Shown: positions 1 to 6,187, counted from the first letter of the stretch. The stretch is DNA of 6,187 nucleotides from Tannerella sp. (GCA_031268395.1 JAIRXI010000040.1:1-6187); one strand, 5' to 3'. Made by a program: numbers and translations. Notes: a model not told the origin generated them from the letters alone.

Positions 1-138
1 CTGTTCGCGTTCGTGCCATGCCATCTGGTTTTCGTCAGGCACCGGCCCCACGGCCTGTGGCGGTAAAACCTCTTTCCCGCAGGCGGCCAGAAGCAGCCAA
101 ACGGCTGCATTGAAAATAATCAGAATCTGTTTAATCAT
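1..138 (-). CDS. Lipoprotein, N-terminal fragment; probable GH29 alpha-L-fucosidase (partial)
   Basis: Only the first 46 codons lie in the window; the gene runs off the left edge. The ATG is at 138-136. The product opens with a lysine (residue 3), a hydrophobic stretch over residues 5-19 and a lipobox LLAAC with the acylated cysteine at residue 20, so it is an exported lipoprotein. After the cysteine, residues 25-46 contain LPPQAVGPVPDENQMAWHE. From memory of the family, secreted Bacteroides GH29 alpha-L-fucosidases begin their mature domain with a very similar P-x-P-T/D-x-x-Q-x-x-WHE-x-E stretch, just before the first beta strand of the catalytic barrel. Such an enzyme hydrolyses terminal alpha-L-fucose from glycans in the periplasm or at the cell surface. 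A PUL lipoprotein enzyme beside susC/susD fits this. The catalytic residues are outside the window, so the GH29 call rests on the short N-terminal motif and on context; the lipoprotein call is firm. Confidence 0.72.
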   Translation of the reverse strand, partial: MIKQILIIFNAAVWLLLAACGKEVLPPQAVGPVPDENQMAWHEREQ

Positions 139-171
139 CGTAGTATAATTATGTTTTTAATATGAATGGTG

Positions 172-179
172 CAAAGGTA
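172..179 (-). promoter_or_regulatory. Candidate Bacteroidetes -7 promoter element for the lipoprotein gene
   Basis: Read on the minus strand this is TACCTTTG, an exact match to the Bacteroidetes sigma-ABfr -7 consensus TAnnTTTG. It lies between the susD terminator and the lipoprotein ATG at 138, which would give a 5' leader of roughly 25-30 nt. The leader is AT-rich (TTAAAAACATAATTATAC) with no strong Shine-Dalgarno, as is usual in this phylum. The weak point is the -33 box: the nearest TTTG (194-191) is only 11 bp upstream, against the usual 19-21 bp, so either the -33 box is degenerate or the match is by chance. Confidence 0.5.
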
Positions 180-189
180 CCCTTTTTCT

Positions 190-229
190 GCAAACAGGCG
201 GACATGAAAAGGGGAGGAGGCCTGTTTGC
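190..229 (-). repeat. 10-bp perfect inverted repeat overlapping the susD terminator
   Basis: Minus-strand GCAAACAGGC (229-220) covers the terminator loop and a few stem bases. It is perfectly complementary to GCCTGTTTGC (199-190), which lies just after the terminator stem. The two arms are 20 nt apart. In RNA the downstream arm could pair with the 6-nt terminator loop as a pseudoknot, or form a competing hairpin that disrupts the upper terminator stem. The complementarity is seen directly; any regulatory role is inference. Confidence 0.6.
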
Positions 230-246
230 CTCCTCCTTTTCATGTC
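201..246 (-). terminator. Strong stem-loop terminator after susD (possibly bidirectional)
   Basis: It begins 17 nt after the susD stop. On the minus strand the left arm (246-228, 19 nt) pairs with the right arm (221-201, 21 nt) around the loop AAACAG; the only flaw is a two-G bulge within the GGGGAGGAGG run. The upper GC-rich helix GGAGGAGGC/GCCTCCTCC is followed by CCTTTT, and the lower stem is AAAA/TTTT. That gives a hairpin-plus-U-run layout on both strands, so it could also stop antisense transcription. It separates the susCD unit from the downstream lipoprotein gene, which has its own candidate promoter. Confidence 0.8.
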
Positions 247-263
247 ATGCCTTTCCAGCGGCG

Positions 264-2003
264 TTACCAGCCAGGGTTCTGCGTAAGATTTTTGTTCAGC
301 GTCAGTTCTTCCAGCGGGATCGGTTCGAGATAGCGCCTGTCGTTATCCGCCCATTTGCGTCCGGCGTCGTCCGGCGCTTTGCCCGGATAGGGCCGTATCA
401 GTTCCTTACCCTCCCAGGTAAGGGTCTGGACGCCCGCTTCGCCGTAGAAAGTGCCTTCCGGATAGGGTGCAACCGACTGGGGCGTGACACGCATGCCCAG
501 GAAAGTCTTCGGATTTTCAAGAAGTTTCCCTGCTTTCCAGCGGACAATGTCGTCCCAGCGGAAGCCTTCGGCCACCAGTTCGATCCGGCGTTCACGGCGA
601 ATCTCGTAGAGGAGCGGAGAAACCGCGTAGCCGTAATTGACCGGATTCGGGTCTGCTTCGGGCGTGACGGTCAGGTGAGGCATTTCCACCCGGTCGCGCA
701 GCTTGTTGACGGTTTTGTCCAGTACATCCTGCGTACATTCCCCCAGTTCGGCTTTGGCCTCGGCATAAATCAGCAAGACTTCGGCATAGCGATAGATAAA
801 CCAGTCATAGGTAGACCTGTCTGCTTCGTTTTGATCCGGCAGGGGAGAATGGAACTTGATGCAGGGATAGCCGGTGACCCCGCCGTTCGGAGTCACGTTC
901 GTGAATGGATTGACCTGAATTTCGCCGTTTATGATCTGATACGGTCTGTTCAAATTGTCAATCAGCTGATACAGGCGCGGATCGCGATCTGTCAGTTCCG
1001 TTTCCCAGGTTTCGTCGCCCTGATACAGCGGGCTGGAACCGGTCGGTTTTCCGTCCCGGCAAAGCGCCGATTCGACAAAGTCCCTGGACAGTCCCGTGCC
1101 GAAACCCGCCGAACGCGACAGCCCGTGGGCAAGCACACTGTTGATATAGATGTGCGGCAGGATACATTCGGGATTGCCCGTCAACGATTCCTGGATAAAC
1201 AGATTGGCATAGTAGAGCGGGTATCCGTCGAAAGACATCAGGCTGCCGCCGTCGTCGCCGGCCCTTACAATATCATACAGTCCAGAGTTCATGATGCGCT
1301 CTGCCGTCTCTGCCGCCCTGCGCAGGAGCTGTTCCGAAGAAAGGCTTCCGGCCGGCGCGTTATGGTATTTCTTCCACGTGCCTTCGTGCAGACAGACGCG
1401 CGCCAGCTGTGTAAGAGCGGCATTTTTATGCAGCCGTCCGGCTTCTGCCCGGTCGGCTTCCGGCAGCCACTGCACGGCAAATTCCAGATCTTCGATGATT
1501 TTCCCCAGCACCAGATCGCGCGAATCCCTGGCCTTGTAGAGCAGGTCGACGTCGTCCGTCTGCAGGTCTTTGTCGAAGAATGGAACGTCGCCATACAGCT
1601 TGATTTTGCCGAAATAGTCCCACGCCCTGAAGAAACGCACTTCGGCCACATACGGATTGATGTCCGCTTCCGCCCCCTGTACGTTCTGATAGCGGGTGAG
1701 GAAGAAATTGCACGCCCTGATTACGCCCCATCCCCAGGAGCTTCCGCTGTTGTTTGTCGGGACCGTACGTTCGTTGAAAAGGAGCGAACTGTAATTCGCC
1801 GTAACAAAATTGTCGCTCGTATTGTCCAGATGGCTCGGCCCCGGCATGTTTTCATACAGCCGGTTGGCATACAGTTTCAGGTCTTCCGGTTTGCTCCAGT
1901 AGGATTCGTCCGTAAGCGCGTCTTTCGGACTGATGTCGGTAATGTCGCATGAGAACAGTCCCAGGCAGAGGCCTGTCAGCAATAAAAAATAGATTCGTTT
2001 CAT
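264..2003 (-). CDS. susD: SusD/RagB family surface glycan-binding lipoprotein
   Basis: This outer-membrane lipoprotein binds glycan at the cell surface and acts as the lid of the adjacent SusC transporter. The signal peptide is MKRIYFLLLTGLCLGLFSC, with lipobox LFSC and lipidated Cys19. The mature start DITDISP carries acidic residues near the cysteine, compatible with surface export. Family hallmarks are visible: the TPR-type motif VRFFRAWDYF with YGDVPFF (about 122-143); RYAEVLLIYAEAKAEL (405-420); the strong IRRERRIELVAEGFRWDDI (468-486); and the usual C-terminus YLEPIP...NLTQNPGW. At 579 aa it is full length for the family. The ATG lies 19 bp after the susC stop, behind an A-rich run (AGAAAAAAAGAAACGAT) serving as ribosome-binding region, so the two genes are surely co-transcribed. 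SusD sequences diverge too much to name the ligand. The symbol denotes the family, not the starch system of B. thetaiotaomicron. Confidence 0.96.
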   Translation of the reverse strand: MKRIYFLLLTGLCLGLFSCDITDISPKDALTDESYWSKPEDLKLYANRLYENMPGPSHLDNTSDNFVTANYSSLLFNERTVPTNNSGSSWGWGVIRACNFFLTRYQNVQGAEADINPYVAEVRFFRAWDYFGKIKLYGDVPFFDKDLQTDDVDLLYKARDSRDLVLGKIIEDLEFAVQWLPEADRAEAGRLHKNAALTQLARVCLHEGTWKKYHNAPAGSLSSEQLLRRAAETAERIMNSGLYDIVRAGDDGGSLMSFDGYPLYYANLFIQESLTGNPECILPHIYINSVLAHGLSRSAGFGTGLSRDFVESALCRDGKPTGSSPLYQGDETWETELTDRDPRLYQLIDNLNRPYQIINGEIQVNPFTNVTPNGGVTGYPCIKFHSPLPDQNEADRSTYDWFIYRYAEVLLIYAEAKAELGECTQDVLDKTVNKLRDRVEMPHLTVTPEADPNPVNYGYAVSPLLYEIRRERRIELVAEGFRWDDIVRWKAGKLLENPKTFLGMRVTPQSVAPYPEGTFYGEAGVQTLTWEGKELIRPYPGKAPDDAGRKWADNDRRYLEPIPLEELTLNKNLTQNPGW

Positions 2004-2022
2004 ATCGTTTCTTTTTTTCTGA

Positions 2023-5000
2023 TTAGAATGTAATATTAAGTCCTATGGAATATTTCTTCGTGATAGGATAAGTCTGATTGTTGATGGTTTCGGGATCGAA
2101 CGAATCAATCATTTTGGTTAATAACAGCGGATTTTCGCCGTTGATGTAGATTCGCAGCCGTTGAATGTGCCATTTGGCCGTCAGCGAAGGGTTGAGCGTG
2201 TATCCGAGCATGACGCTTTTCAGCCGGATGTAGGAAGCATCCTGCAGGTAACGGTCCGACGTTTGCCAGTTTCCGCTGTTGCTCCAGTTGGGACGCGGGA
2301 AATAGGCGCCCGGGTTGTCTTCCGTCCAGTAGTCGAGCGCCGGTTTGAGCGGTGTAGCCCATTCGCCGTTGAATCCCCAGAAATGACCGCCTCCGGGCAT
2401 GTAGTCGCGTTTCCCGATGCCCTGCCAGAACATCTGGAAATCGAACTGTTTGAAATCAACTCCCGCGCTGATGCCGAAACTGAAGCGGGGCGTACTGTTG
2501 CCGATGACTTTCCGGTCGCCGGGATTCGAGAGCGTATTGTCGCCGTAGTCGATTTCCCCGTTATTGTTCAGGTCTTCAAATTTCACGTCCCCGACGCGCC
2601 AGTTTCCGCCCCATATTTTAGTCTGCGACGGGCTGGCAGCCAATTCCGCTTCGGACTGGAACAGCCCTTTGGAAGAATATCCCCATATTTCATCCAGTTT
2701 TTTCCCTACATAGTGCTGACTGATGAGGCCCTGCGGATTGGCAAAACGGGTGATTTCGGACTGATAGTCGGACAGTACCCCCCTGATCTGGTAACTGAGA
2801 CCGTTTTCGAGGCGGTCGTTCCATCCGACGGACAGTTCAAACCCTTTGGTGCTCATGTCTGCCGCATTTTCGTTCGGGACGCTCGTGCCCAGTACGGCGG
2901 GCAGCGCCTGTCCGGAGGTAAGCATGTCGCGCGTATTGCGTTTATACCAGTCGAACGACACGTCCAGGCGGGAGAGGAACGTGGCGTCGAACCCGAAGTC
3001 GATCTGCTCGACGGTTTCCCAGGTAAACCCTGCGCTGACCAGTCCCGACGGCGAGATGCCGACCGGACGGACACCGTTCAGCAGATAACCCATGGATGCG
3101 TTAATGCCGTAAGTGGGCAGGTAGGGGAAGTTTCCAAGATTGTCGACGACCTGGTTACCCAGCGTGCCATAGGATGCGCGGATTTTCATGTCGTTCCAGA
3201 AACTTTTCAGCGGCTGCCAGAACGCTTCTTCCGAGATTCTCCACGCAGCCGAAACCGAGGGGAACAGGGCATACCGCCGGCCACTGGCGAATTTGGACGA
3301 GCCGTCGTAACGCCCGTTCAGTTCCAGCAGATACCTGTATTTATAGTCGTAGTTCAGGCGCATGAAGACGCCTTCGATGCCCCAGTGCGTTTCGGAGTTG
3401 CCCATATACATCTGTCCCGTTGCCATGTTAAGGACAGGCTTGTCGTTGTCGATCAGATCCTGGCGGGCGGCATAGAAGTCCTTGCTGTATTTGTATTCCT
3501 GGTTGTAGCCGACTATCGCCTTCAGGTTGTGCGCTCCGTTCAGCGTCTTCTCGTATTCGGCAAAAAGATTGAAGGCATTGTAGTTGACTTCAAAAGATTT
3601 CTCGGAAACGCTGTTCGGAGTTGTCCAGGGGTACAGCTGTTCGGTTCCCGGGACGGCATTATAGTCCGGATAGCTGCGCACATGGCGCATCATGCCGGAA
3701 TTGTAGGCGTTGTAGGTATAGTCCGCATTAACGGTAAACCCTTTAAACGGCGTGATTTTCACCGCTCCGGTCAGCCACATGTCATTCTTTTTCTGCGTCA
3801 TGTTGCCTCCGAGTTCCTGCACGGACAGAGGGTTGGTGTACATGCCCTGGCCGGCATAATGTCCGTCCGGGTGTCTGGCCGGCATCAGCGGGCCGATGTC
3901 GCTGTTCAGATAACCTGCGTAATCGCCCCCGGACCTGTAAAACCTGCCTGCTTCCGAAGAACCCCCGGCAGGATGCCGTTCGTTCGTATTGTTGTACATC
4001 GTCTTGGCCGTAACCGTCAGCCAGTCGGTGACATCCGTCGAAAGATTCAGGGTGGCATTGACCTTGTGGAACATGTCGTCTCCCACTTTCGTAATGCCGG
4101 CTTCGTTGTTATACCCGAGCGAAGCGTAATAGTTCGTCTTCTCGCTGCCGCCCGTTACGTTCACGTTATACTGCTGTGAAAAACTGGCCTTCTTGTACAC
4201 TTCATCCCACCAGTCCGTATTTCCGCAATACTGGTAGGTATTGGGGCTGATGTCGGGATCGAAGAACACGGGCAGGTTGTTGACCGGATCATTGAAATAA
4301 CGCTCGGCATATTCATACACTTTGGGATTGTAGTAATGACCGCCGCCGCCGCCACCCTGAAAAGCCAGGTCTTTCATCTTCAGATAATCCATCGAATTGA
4401 CCGTTTCAATTGTCTTGGCGGGGCTTTGCCAGTAGCCGCTGGTACTGAGTGACACGCGCGGCGCCTGTCCCTTCCGGCCGTTTTTGGTCGTGATCAGAAT
4501 CACGCCGTATGCGGCGCGTGCTCCATAGATGGCTGCCGACGCCGCATCCTTCAGGACGGAAATCGAAGCGATGTCTTCCGGATTCACCAGGTCTGCGCTC
4601 ATCTGTACGTTGTCTACCAGCACCAGCGGCGACCCGCCGTTGAGGGACGTGTTACCGCGCACATTTAATGAAGTGGACTGTCCCGGCGCACCCGAATTGA
4701 GCGTGACATTCAGGTTCGGGATCACCCCCTGCAAGCCCTGGCTGAGGTTGACGATGGGACGGTTTTCGAGCACTTCGCCCGTCACCTGCGCCACGGCGCC
4801 GGTCAGGTTCACCTTCCGCTGCGTGCCGTAGCCCACGACCACGACTTCTTCCAGCGCCTTCGAATCTTCGGACAGCGTGATGTTCAGGCTGGTCCGGTTG
4901 CCCACAGCCACTTCCTGCGTCACATAGCCGATATAGGAAACGGTCAATGTCGCTCCGGGAGCCACTTCCAGCGAGAATTTTCCATCCGCGTCCGTCACTG

Positions 5001-5238
5001 TTCCGTTCATCTTCACGCCCTTCTCCACAATATTCGCTCCGATCACCGCTTCGCCTGTCCGGTCGACAACCGTCCCGGAGATGCGGCTCTTCGCCTGCTG
5101 CGGTTCGGGCGTTTCCGCTCCGACGCGCGCACTCATTGTCCCCGTTCCCGCTACCGTCAGGCAGGCGAACAGGAGCAGAAGACCTTTCAGTCTTTTCTGT
5201 CTGGCATTTTTCATGCCTTTAATCAATTTGTTTATCAT
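2023..5238 (-). CDS. susC: SusC/RagA family TonB-dependent outer-membrane transporter
   Basis: This TonB-linked outer-membrane transporter imports oligosaccharides together with SusD. The order is: a basic N-terminus and hydrophobic core (LLLLFACLTVAG, residues 20-31) with likely cleavage near SA-RVGA (about 36-41); a carboxypeptidase-regulatory-like beta domain (about 51-127, starting ISGTVVDRTGEAVIGANI); the family's EEVVVVGYGTQ linker (130-140); the plug domain (about 140-255, with LVLVDNV, NPEDIASISVLKDA and YGARAAYGVILITTK); then a 22-strand-type barrel ending in a C-terminal Phe (YSIGLNITF). NGRYDGSSKFA (641-651) and an acidic Asp/Asn loop DLNNNGEIDYGD (889-900) are typical of the family. 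There is no STN domain between the signal peptide and the regulatory-like domain, so this is not an anti-sigma-coupled transducer. Start: M1 is preceded by AAAGAAAAGAAGT; M9 is a possible alternative but lacks suitable spacing. A six-glycine run lies at residues 295-300. The substrate cannot be read from the sequence. Confidence 0.97.
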   Translation of the reverse strand: MINKLIKGMKNARQKRLKGLLLLFACLTVAGTGTMSARVGAETPEPQQAKSRISGTVVDRTGEAVIGANIVEKGVKMNGTVTDADGKFSLEVAPGATLTVSYIGYVTQEVAVGNRTSLNITLSEDSKALEEVVVVGYGTQRKVNLTGAVAQVTGEVLENRPIVNLSQGLQGVIPNLNVTLNSGAPGQSTSLNVRGNTSLNGGSPLVLVDNVQMSADLVNPEDIASISVLKDAASAAIYGARAAYGVILITTKNGRKGQAPRVSLSTSGYWQSPAKTIETVNSMDYLKMKDLAFQGGGGGGHYYNPKVYEYAERYFNDPVNNLPVFFDPDISPNTYQYCGNTDWWDEVYKKASFSQQYNVNVTGGSEKTNYYASLGYNNEAGITKVGDDMFHKVNATLNLSTDVTDWLTVTAKTMYNNTNERHPAGGSSEAGRFYRSGGDYAGYLNSDIGPLMPARHPDGHYAGQGMYTNPLSVQELGGNMTQKKNDMWLTGAVKITPFKGFTVNADYTYNAYNSGMMRHVRSYPDYNAVPGTEQLYPWTTPNSVSEKSFEVNYNAFNLFAEYEKTLNGAHNLKAIVGYNQEYKYSKDFYAARQDLIDNDKPVLNMATGQMYMGNSETHWGIEGVFMRLNYDYKYRYLLELNGRYDGSSKFASGRRYALFPSVSAAWRISEEAFWQPLKSFWNDMKIRASYGTLGNQVVDNLGNFPYLPTYGINASMGYLLNGVRPVGISPSGLVSAGFTWETVEQIDFGFDATFLSRLDVSFDWYKRNTRDMLTSGQALPAVLGTSVPNENAADMSTKGFELSVGWNDRLENGLSYQIRGVLSDYQSEITRFANPQGLISQHYVGKKLDEIWGYSSKGLFQSEAELAASPSQTKIWGGNWRVGDVKFEDLNNNGEIDYGDNTLSNPGDRKVIGNSTPRFSFGISAGVDFKQFDFQMFWQGIGKRDYMPGGGHFWGFNGEWATPLKPALDYWTEDNPGAYFPRPNWSNSGNWQTSDRYLQDASYIRLKSVMLGYTLNPSLTAKWHIQRLRIYINGENPLLLTKMIDSFDPETINNQTYPITKKYSIGLNITF

Positions 5239-5428
5239 ACTTCTTTTCTTTTTGTAAGTTTGAGTTTATTATTAGATGGTACTGTTTGCGCTCTTTCGGC
5301 GTATCCGTCCGGAAAGTCATACCGTGCTTTTCCGTCCGTTTCCGGGTTTTGATTCATTCCGTGTCCATAGGCCTCTGTTTTATAATGTGATACATTCGCT
5401 TTTTTCTGTTTCCTGCCCGTCTGCCTTC
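5239..5428 (-). other. susC upstream leader region, no recognised promoter
   Basis: About 190 bp lie between the palindromic array and the susC ATG. The last 40 nt before the ATG are A-rich on the minus strand (for example ACAAAAAGAAAAGAAGT) and form the ribosome-binding region. I searched for the Bacteroidetes -7 element TAnnTTTG on the minus strand (CAAAnnTA on plus) and found none. The only promoter-like tract is AT-rich ATTATAAAAC near 5392-5380, which does not fit the consensus. No convincing small ORF or known riboswitch was recognised. A promoter using an alternative sigma factor or a degenerate box remains possible. Confidence 0.5.
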
Positions 5429-5434
5429 TTCAGT

Positions 5435-5462
5435 GAAAACTCTCACCTTATAAGGTGAGAGT
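5435..5462 (-). terminator. Probable intrinsic terminator of the DUF4469 gene (array unit 1)
   Basis: The last palindrome met by minus-strand transcription spans 5462-5439. It is a perfect 24-bp dyad with half-site ACTCTCACCTTA. As RNA it gives a 10-bp stem with a UAUA loop, followed at once by a run of four U residues (the last stem base plus 5438-5436). This is a plausible rho-independent terminator about 70 nt after the DUF4469 stop. The other two palindromes lack a U run. The U run is short, so termination strength is uncertain. Confidence 0.5.
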
Positions 5463-5512
5463 CTTCCACCTTATAAGGTGAGAGTCTTCCACCTTGCAAG
5501 GTGGGAGTCTTC
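5444..5512. repeat. Three tandem 23-bp palindrome-bearing repeats
   Basis: Three head-to-tail copies of exactly 23 bp lie at 5444-5466, 5467-5489 and 5490-5512. Copies 1 and 2 are identical. Copy 3 differs at three bases: the central AT becomes GC, and a later A becomes G. Each copy starts with a 14-bp palindrome, CACCTTATAAGGTG (copies 1 and 2) or CACCTTGCAAGGTG (copy 3), followed by the spacer (A/G)GAGTCTTC. The palindrome centres (5450/5451, 5473/5474, 5496/5497) are 23 bp apart, roughly two helical turns, so dimeric protein sites would fall on similar faces of the DNA. The array sits between the DUF4469 gene and susC. It could be a multi-site operator, a multi-hairpin 3' end or a REP-like element; the sequence alone does not decide. 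Confidence 0.9.
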
Positions 5513-5533
5513 ACTGAAATCAGGCGGGAGACA

Positions 5534-6187
5534 TCAGACGACCGTGACGGGGTTTGGATACACATATTCGCGCACGTCTTTGGTGAGGGTGGAGCCGCTT
5601 GCCGTAGACTGCGTGGCCACTTTCACCTGATACTGTCCGGACGTGACTTCCGCCGGCAGTACGAACTGAAGCCGGGACGCCGTATGGGGCGAAAGCTGTG
5701 TGGCGGGGACGCGCGTCGGGTCCGAGCCGTCGACCGGGATGAAAAAGACGCCGATGTCGTCCACCTTATCTCCGCGGACGGCCAGCCTCATGCCCCGGAT
5801 CAGGACCATGGCGCCGGTGTTGAGCACGTCGGGCACTCCGGCGACGGGGTTGAGGATGGCCTGAACGACGGGGCCGACCGGCGCGGGCTGTTCGGCCACG
5901 CTGACCGTCAGCTTCTTCATGGCTTCGCGGGCCTCTTCGCCCTGCGATATCCGGACGTGGGCGTGTACCGCTTCGCCCTGCACGTGGTGTCCGAGGTCTT
6001 TGGCCTCTACCGTGCCGTTGAAGCCAAGTCCTGCCTGGAACAGCCCGGTCGTTACGTTGAAGTTTTCGCTCACGGCCTCAATGCACTCACTGTGGAACTG
6101 TTCCACGAAGGCTTTCCCGTTAACGTTCTTTGTAGCGATCTGTTTGTTCTCCATACGCAGGATGACGTCGTCGACATGCAGCGTTCC
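5534..6187 (-). CDS. HU-like DNA-binding / DUF4469 domain protein, 3' part (N-terminus missing)
   Basis: The frame is open to the right edge of the window. Reading continues upstream of the first in-frame ATG (6154) as GTLHVDDVILR without a stop, and this looks like part of the domain, so that ATG is internal and the true start lies outside. 217 codons are visible, ending in TGA at 5536-5534. Visible residues 1 to about 95 resemble the HU/IHF-like domain paired with DUF4469 in Bacteroidales proteins. Residues from about 103 to the end (GPVVQAILNPVAGVPD, LNTGAMVLIRGMRLAVRGDK, IGVFFIP, LQFVLPAEVTSGQYQVKVAT) match the all-beta, Ig-like DUF4469 domain. No signal peptide is seen in the part present. 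The cellular role of this family is not established; DNA binding is inferred from the HU-like fold. The gene is probably unrelated to the PUL, and the array after its stop probably ends its transcript. Confidence 0.8.
   Translation of the reverse strand, partial: GTLHVDDVILRMENKQIATKNVNGKAFVEQFHSECIEAVSENFNVTTGLFQAGLGFNGTVEAKDLGHHVQGEAVHAHVRISQGEEAREAMKKLTVSVAEQPAPVGPVVQAILNPVAGVPDVLNTGAMVLIRGMRLAVRGDKVDDIGVFFIPVDGSDPTRVPATQLSPHTASRLQFVLPAEVTSGQYQVKVATQSTASGSTLTKDVREYVYPNPVTVV

Larger units (their letters stand above)
5429..5518. repeat. 90-bp overall dyad enclosing the palindrome array
   Basis: The ends are TTCAGTGAA (5429-5437) and TTCACTGAA (5510-5518), perfect inverted 9-mers. Past one mismatch (A5438/C5509) the complementarity continues inward as ACTC/GAGT. 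The centre of symmetry (5473/5474) is the centre of the middle small palindrome, so the whole element is one large imperfect palindrome containing three small ones. The outer symmetry stops sharply at 5428/5519. No target-site duplication is evident at the edges, so a mobile-element origin is not supported by what is visible. Confidence 0.8.

Noticed and set aside
162..1952. 596-codon plus-strand open frame opposite susD
   Set aside because: It lies entirely antisense to a clearly recognised SusD. Its translation shows no recognisable domain and is rich in Arg, Phe and Val, as expected from the complement of a GC-rich gene with few stop-generating codons. Its start also overlaps the lipoprotein promoter and the terminator.
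2161..4179. 672-codon plus-strand open frame opposite susC
   Set aside because: It is antisense to the conserved SusC barrel, has no recognisable motif, and its composition is typical of a shadow frame. Length alone is not evidence in GC-rich coding DNA.
4339..4356. GGC-type triplet run in susC encoding six glycines, considered as a phase-variable or slippage tract
   Set aside because: It is short (18 bp), in frame and not a homopolymer. Changes would add or remove glycine without shifting the frame, so an on/off switch is unlikely.
5276..5458. 60-codon plus-strand open frame in the susC upstream region
   Set aside because: No ribosome-binding site or recognisable motif. It ends inside the palindrome array and its composition follows the pyrimidine-rich strand.
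5429..5518. CRISPR array
   Set aside because: The 23-bp units are directly adjacent with no unique spacers, there are only three, and each is palindromic. No cas genes are present.
5429..5518. Insertion sequence or MITE with terminal inverted repeats
   Set aside because: The inverted ends are only 9 bp, no flanking target duplication was found, and there is no transposase. It cannot be excluded, but nothing beyond the inverted ends supports it.
5534..6154. ATG at 6154 as the real start of the DUF4469 gene
   Set aside because: The frame continues upstream to the window edge with plausible domain sequence (HVDDVILR), and no suitable ribosome-binding site precedes this ATG. The visible HU-like domain would be truncated if translation began there.

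Overview
The window looks like part of a polysaccharide utilization locus (PUL) from a Bacteroidales genome. The evidence is an adjacent susC/susD pair, a DUF4469-type HU-like protein of the kind common in gut Bacteroidales, A-rich ribosome-binding regions without a strong GGAGG, and a match to the Bacteroidetes -7 promoter element (TAnnTTTG). By eye the coding DNA is rich in G and C, more so than in Bacteroides thetaiotaomicron. A higher-GC genus such as Alistipes is possible, but the genus cannot be fixed from this sequence.

All four genes lie on the minus strand, so transcription runs from high to low coordinates. First comes the 3' part of a DUF4469/HU-like gene (6187 to 5534, N-terminus outside the window). 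A 295-bp intergenic region follows. It holds an unusual 90-bp palindromic array (5518-5429) and then about 190 bp of susC leader with no recognisable promoter. Next are susC (5238-2023; TonB-dependent outer-membrane transporter, 1071 aa) and, 19 bp later, susD (2003-264; surface glycan-binding lipoprotein, 579 aa). A strong stem-loop terminator (246-201) lies 17 nt after the susD stop. A candidate promoter (179-172) then leads into the first 46 codons of a lipoprotein gene (138 to 1 and beyond). Its sequence resembles the start of family GH29 alpha-L-fucosidases.

In the inferred working model, the lipoprotein enzyme trims a glycan at the cell surface or in the periplasm, SusD captures glycan at the surface, and SusC imports it using TonB energy. 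If the partial gene is a fucosidase, the substrate would be a fucose-containing glycan such as a host mucin or N-glycan, or a plant or algal fucan-like polymer. No regulator is visible. SusC has no N-terminal STN signalling domain, so ECF-sigma/anti-sigma trans-envelope control through this transporter is unlikely.

The least ordinary parts are the two non-coding structures. One is the three-unit 23-bp palindrome array upstream of susC, nested inside a 90-bp dyad. The other is the post-susD terminator, whose loop is perfectly complementary to a segment just downstream. The long plus-strand open frames opposite susC and susD are judged to be antisense shadows.
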